NCBI RefSeq assembly: GCF_009831215.1
Contig: NZ_WUTW01000006.1
Coordinates: 62,001-126,000, forward strand
Direction: 5' to 3'
DNA: 64,000 bases
Origin: Actinomadura rayongensis
Lineage (GTDB): Bacteria > Actinomycetota > Actinomycetes > Streptosporangiales > Streptosporangiaceae
Shown: in pieces, positions 61,260 to 64,000 of the stretch
How positions within the stretch are numbered: the first letter of the stretch is position 1
How the letters are laid out: the number at the start of each line of letters is the position of its first letter
Translations under genes and position numbers: made by a program
The notes under the pieces: generated by a model
What the model was told of the DNA's origin: nothing
The model's input: the letters and a program-made list of their open reading frames with translations, nothing else
Databases searched by the model: none

Positions 61260-61296
61260 CAGCCCGGGCACAGTTCGCGCCGCCGTCCGTAACGGG

Positions 61297-61321
61297 CCGT
61301 CCCTAGCTTCTGCCGGGACGG
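61297..61321. promoter_or_regulatory. Inverted repeat overlapping narK promoter
   Basis: CCGTCCC (61297-61303), 11-base spacer, GGGACGG (61315-61321). A -10-like TAGCTT (61304-61309) lies in the spacer. It could be an operator or a stem at the message start. Confidence 0.35.
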
Positions 61322-61340
61322 ACGAACGGAAGGCGAGAAC

Positions 61341-62729
61341 ATGACGGCGGTGACGGACGCGACGACCGGGAAGGCCGGCGCGGAGGCTCGCAGGGGCCGC
61401 TACTGGATCGACGACTGGGAGCCGGACGACGAGCGGTTCTGGGCCGCGACGGGCCGCCGCGTCGCGGTCCGCAACCTGGTCTTCTCCATCCTGACCGAGC
61501 ACCTCGGCTTCTCGGTGTGGTTGCTGTGGAGCATCGCGGTGCTGAACCTGCCGAAGGTCGGCATCACCCTGTCGGTCGGGCAGACGCTGTGGCTGACCAC
61601 GGTGCCGAACCTGGTGGGCGCGGCGCTGCGGATCCCGTACACCTTCGCGCCGGCGAAGTTCGGCGGACGCAACTTCACGATCATCAGCGCGCTGCTGCTG
61701 CTGATCCCGTGCGGGCTGTTCGTGTACGCGATCGAGCACCCGTCCATCCCGTTCTGGGCGCTGCTGCTGATCGCGGCGACGACGGGCCTCGGCGGCGGCA
61801 ACTTCGCCTCGTCGATGGCGAACATCACGCACTTCTACCCGGTGAAGCGCCAGGGCCTGCCGCTCGGGCTGAACGCGGCGGGCGGCAACCTCGGCACGAG
61901 CGTCACGCAGCTCGCCATGCCGCCGCTGATCGTCGCGGCCGGGCTCGTCGCGGTCGGCTGGGTGTGGATGCCGCTGGTGCTCCTGGCGGCCGTGCTCGCG
62001 TACTTCTTCATGAACAACCTGACGCGGGCCAGCGCGTCCTACACGGGCCGGGAGATGGCGGGCAGCGCCCGGGACCGGCAGACGATCATCATGTCCGTCC
62101 TGTACGTCGGGACATTCGGGTCGTTCATCGGGTACTCGTTCAGCTTCGGCGTGCTGATCAAGAACCAGTTCCCCGACGTGACGGGGTCGCACGTCATCTG
62201 GCTCGGCGCGCTGGCGGGGTCGCTGGCCCGTCCGCTCGGGGGCTGGCTCGCCGACAGGTTCGGCGGGGCGCGGGTGACGATGGTGAACTTCCTGTTCATG
62301 GGCCTCGGCATCGGCGCGGTCGCGTACGCCGTCCACGCCAAGGACTGGGCGGGCTTCCTCACCGCGTTCCTGTTCGTCTTCGTCACGACGGGCATCGGCA
62401 ACGGCTCGACCTACAAGATGATCCCCGCGATCTTCCGGACGCGCGCCCTGGCGAAGGCGGCGGGCGCGGACGAGGCGACGGCGGTCGCGGCGGCGCGGCG
62501 GCAGGCCGCGGCGGCGATCGGGCTGATCTCGGCGGTCGGCGCGGCGGGCGGCGTGCTCATCCAGCAGACGTTCCGGATCTCGATCGAGAAGACCGGCAGC
62601 ATCGGGAACGCGCTGCTCATCCTCGCGGCGTTCTACCTGGTGTGCCTCGCGCTGACCTGGTTCTCCTACCTGCGGCGCGGCGGGACGGGCGAGAACGCCT
62701 CCCGTGTCTTCGCCGAGGCGGGCGTGTAG
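61341..62729 (+). CDS. narK: NarK-type nitrate/nitrite transporter
   Basis: A 462-residue major-facilitator protein with twelve membrane helices. The nitrate signature in helix 5 appears as GLGGGNFASSMANITHFYPVKRQG (here split: GLGGGNFASSMAN, ITHFYPVKRQG) and the helix 11 copy as TTGIGNGSTYKMIP. These mark the nitrate/nitrite porter family. It imports nitrate or exports nitrite. No nar or nas genes are nearby. ATG 61341 has GGAAGG upstream. A long perfect hairpin terminates it. Confidence 0.93.
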   Translation: MTAVTDATTGKAGAEARRGRYWIDDWEPDDERFWAATGRRVAVRNLVFSILTEHLGFSVWLLWSIAVLNLPKVGITLSVGQTLWLTTVPNLVGAALRIPYTFAPAKFGGRNFTIISALLLLIPCGLFVYAIEHPSIPFWALLLIAATTGLGGGNFASSMANITHFYPVKRQGLPLGLNAAGGNLGTSVTQLAMPPLIVAAGLVAVGWVWMPLVLLAAVLAYFFMNNLTRASASYTGREMAGSARDRQTIIMSVLYVGTFGSFIGYSFSFGVLIKNQFPDVTGSHVIWLGALAGSLARPLGGWLADRFGGARVTMVNFLFMGLGIGAVAYAVHAKDWAGFLTAFLFVFVTTGIGNGSTYKMIPAIFRTRALAKAAGADEATAVAAARRQAAAAIGLISAVGAAGGVLIQQTFRISIEKTGSIGNALLILAAFYLVCLALTWFSYLRRGGTGENASRVFAEAGV

Positions 62730-62750
62730 CCCCGAACTCTTTCCCGGACA

Positions 62751-62790
62751 GGCGGCGGGCGTTCCCACATGGCCGGGAACGCCCGCCGCC
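62751..62790 (+). terminator. Strong terminator after narK
   Basis: A perfect 16-base stem (62751-62766 with 62775-62790) and eight-base loop, followed by ATTT. This is the strongest terminator in the window. Confidence 0.8.
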
Positions 62791-62890
62791 ATTTGCGCGC
62801 CACGGGAGATGATCAAGCTCGGCGGCGTGGGGACGGGCGGGGCCGGGTAGATCATCCGCGCGGGGCGACGGGGGAGAGGAAACGACTCTG

Positions 62891-63139
62891 ATGGGGACCT
62901 GCGAGGTCTGCGGCAACGACTACGAGCTGGCGTTCGAGGTGCACGCGCGGGGCGGCGTGCACACGTTCGACTCGTTCGAGTGCGCGATCACGGCGATGGC
63001 GCCGATCTGCGAGCACTGCTCGTGCCGGATCATCGGCCACGGGATGGACGTGGGCGGGCGCTGGTACTGCTCGGCGCACTGCGCGCGGGTCGCCGAGCCG
63101 GAGCGGGCGGGCGCGATCCGCGACAGCGTGCCGGTGTGA
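62891..63139 (+). CDS. Prokaryotic metallothionein-like small protein
   Basis: An 82-residue Cys-rich protein with Cys4, 7, 31, 40, 43, 45, 60 and 64 plus His42, 50 and 63. Pieces CEVCGND, CEHCSCRIIGHG and CSAHCARV match the SmtA/PF02069-type pattern of metal-binding proteins in actinomycetes. It probably binds zinc or other metals. ATG 62891 is preceded by GAGAGG. No neighbouring metal-efflux genes are visible. Confidence 0.78.
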   Translation: MGTCEVCGNDYELAFEVHARGGVHTFDSFECAITAMAPICEHCSCRIIGHGMDVGGRWYCSAHCARVAEPERAGAIRDSVPV

Positions 63140-63163
63140 CGCCGCCGCGGCCGGCCTCGTCCC

Positions 63164-63646
63164 TCAGCGGGGCGGGGCCGGTTCGCGTCCGTCCTCCAGG
63201 TAGACGGCGCGGCCCTCGCCGAGCGCGCGCAGGCTCGGCACCATGCGGCGCGCGATGTGCGGCGGCGCGAGGTCGGGAATCTTCTCCGGCGCGGCGAGCG
63301 TGTGGTCCGACAGCTCGTCGGGGGGCAGCCGCAGCCGCCCGATCTCCGCGGCGGTGATCGTCCCGCCGAACACGAAGACGTTGACGGCGTCCACGCCGTC
63401 GTGCGGCGACCCCCAGTCCACGCAGACCAGGCCGCCGAGCCGGGGGACGAGCCCGAGCTCCTCCTCGCACTCGCGCACGCACGCGCGCAGCGGGGACTCG
63501 CCCTCCTCGATGACGCCGCCCGGCAGGAACCAGCCGTTCTTGTAGGTGGGTTTGACGAGCAGCACCCGGCCGAGGTCGTCGAGGAGCAGCGCCGCGGCGG
63601 CGCCGCGGGTCCGGGGCAGCGAGGCGAGGTACGCGAGGTCCGGCAT
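63164..63646 (-). CDS. NUDIX hydrolase
   Basis: A 160-residue NUDIX protein with the box GGVIEEGESPLRACVRECEEELGL (given as GVIEEGESPLRACV and RECEEELGL), matching GX5EX7REUXEEXGU. It hydrolyses a nucleoside diphosphate linked to another moiety; the exact substrate is unknown. The start ATG at 63646 is the usual one for such proteins. It is convergent with the metallothionein-like gene. Confidence 0.88.
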   Translation of the reverse strand: MPDLAYLASLPRTRGAAAALLLDDLGRVLLVKPTYKNGWFLPGGVIEEGESPLRACVRECEEELGLVPRLGGLVCVDWGSPHDGVDAVNVFVFGGTITAAEIGRLRLPPDELSDHTLAAPEKIPDLAPPHIARRMVPSLRALGEGRAVYLEDGREPAPPR

Positions 63647-64000
63647 GGGACGAGGCTAGACGCGGCGGCCCCCGGCCGGAGGCCGGTTGCGCCGGGACGT
63701 GGCCGGTTCGCCCGTGCGGGGGCGCGGGCGCCGCCCGATCCGTGCGGCGGTCGCGGCGGGCGGCGGCGAATGGGCCATGACGGCGGCGGACAACGCTTGA
63801 CACGTGATCGTCAAGAGGGGCGGCGCGGCGGCGGCACCGCCCGGAGCGCAAGGGATCCCGGCGTTCCCGCCAAGCGGCGCGAGATTTCCGGATCGCGAAA
63901 AAAGTTCGGTAATTCGCATGGATCCGATTGCGTTATGACCACGATTCGGTTTCAAAGTGAGCGGCTTTTAACACGCCGGTGACAAAGGGGACGCAATCAC
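63647..64000. other. Right-end region, no supported gene
   Basis: 354 bases with no convincing gene. CTTGAC (63796-63801) and GTCAAG (63810-63815) form a dyad. The last 110 bases (from about 63880) are notably AT-richer than the rest, suggesting a promoter or regulator-binding region for a gene beyond the window. Confidence 0.5.

Overview
The window is one stretch of a very GC-rich actinomycete chromosome. Codon third positions are almost all G or C, many genes start with GTG, and several genes overlap by four bases (GTGA or ATGA). It carries a mycothiol-dependent isomerase relative, an IdeR/DmdR-type iron box and a SigR-like promoter. The order garA - ftsR - DUF151 - merR - (membrane protein) - gcvP matches the Rv1827-Rv1832 neighbourhood of Mycobacterium tuberculosis. 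A Streptomyces/Actinomadura-like organism fits; I cannot name the genus from sequence alone. I see no rRNA, tRNA, CRISPR array, transposase or prophage. This is core or near-core chromosome rather than an island.

Region by region. 0-3.2 kb: a TetR regulator, a MctP-like monocarboxylate symporter with its DUF3311 partner, and a VOC protein. 3.2-5.6 kb: a tryptophan attenuator (leader peptide with three Trp codons, hairpins, terminator) in front of a fused anthranilate synthase. 5.6-15.4 kb: SDR enzyme, WYL regulator plus divergent ThyX, dienelactone hydrolase, XRE regulator, flavohaemoglobin, esterase, SRPBCC plus TetR, and a degenerate LivG/LivH-like pair. 15.5-20.4 kb: HelR-like ATPase, two acyl-CoA dehydrogenases behind a strong promoter with an operator, and a universal stress protein. 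20.6-26.3 kb: ECF sigma factor with SnoaL tail, MmpL transporter, PAP2 protein and AarF kinase. 26.3-31.6 kb: siderophore-interacting protein with iron box, glycerol kinase, secreted phytase-like protein, aldo/keto reductase behind a MerR-type promoter, and thioredoxin behind a SigR-like promoter. 31.6-38 kb: succinate-semialdehyde-type dehydrogenase, lactonase-like beta-propeller, Pgi, EF-hand protein, AraC regulator and DUF1772 protein. 38-44.3 kb: thiC with TPP riboswitch, adenine/adenosine deaminase, CDP-alcohol phosphatidyltransferase and a nucleotidyltransferase/phosphomannomutase-like fusion.

44.3-54.7 kb: the garA/ftsR/DUF151/merR cluster, a large flippase-like protein containing a pseudokinase, a tandem glycine riboswitch with gcvP, a TPR protein and the remains of an SDR gene. 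54.7-64 kb: PPOX protein, small hydrolase, DUF5999, lutABC for lactate oxidation, a 13-bp minisatellite, TetR, an unknown protein, an MDMPI-family protein, NarK, a metallothionein-like protein and a NUDIX hydrolase.

The genes are mostly independent one- to three-gene units with their own control sites. The best-supported regulatory logic is tryptophan attenuation of trpEG, thiamine control of thiC, glycine control of gcvP, iron control of the siderophore protein, thiol-oxidative control of thioredoxin, and MerR-type control of the aldo/keto reductase. I found no clear new defence or mobile system. The most unusual items are the pseudokinase-flippase fusion, the degenerate ABC pair, the inactive-looking mutase domain and the apparently leaderless trp leader peptide.
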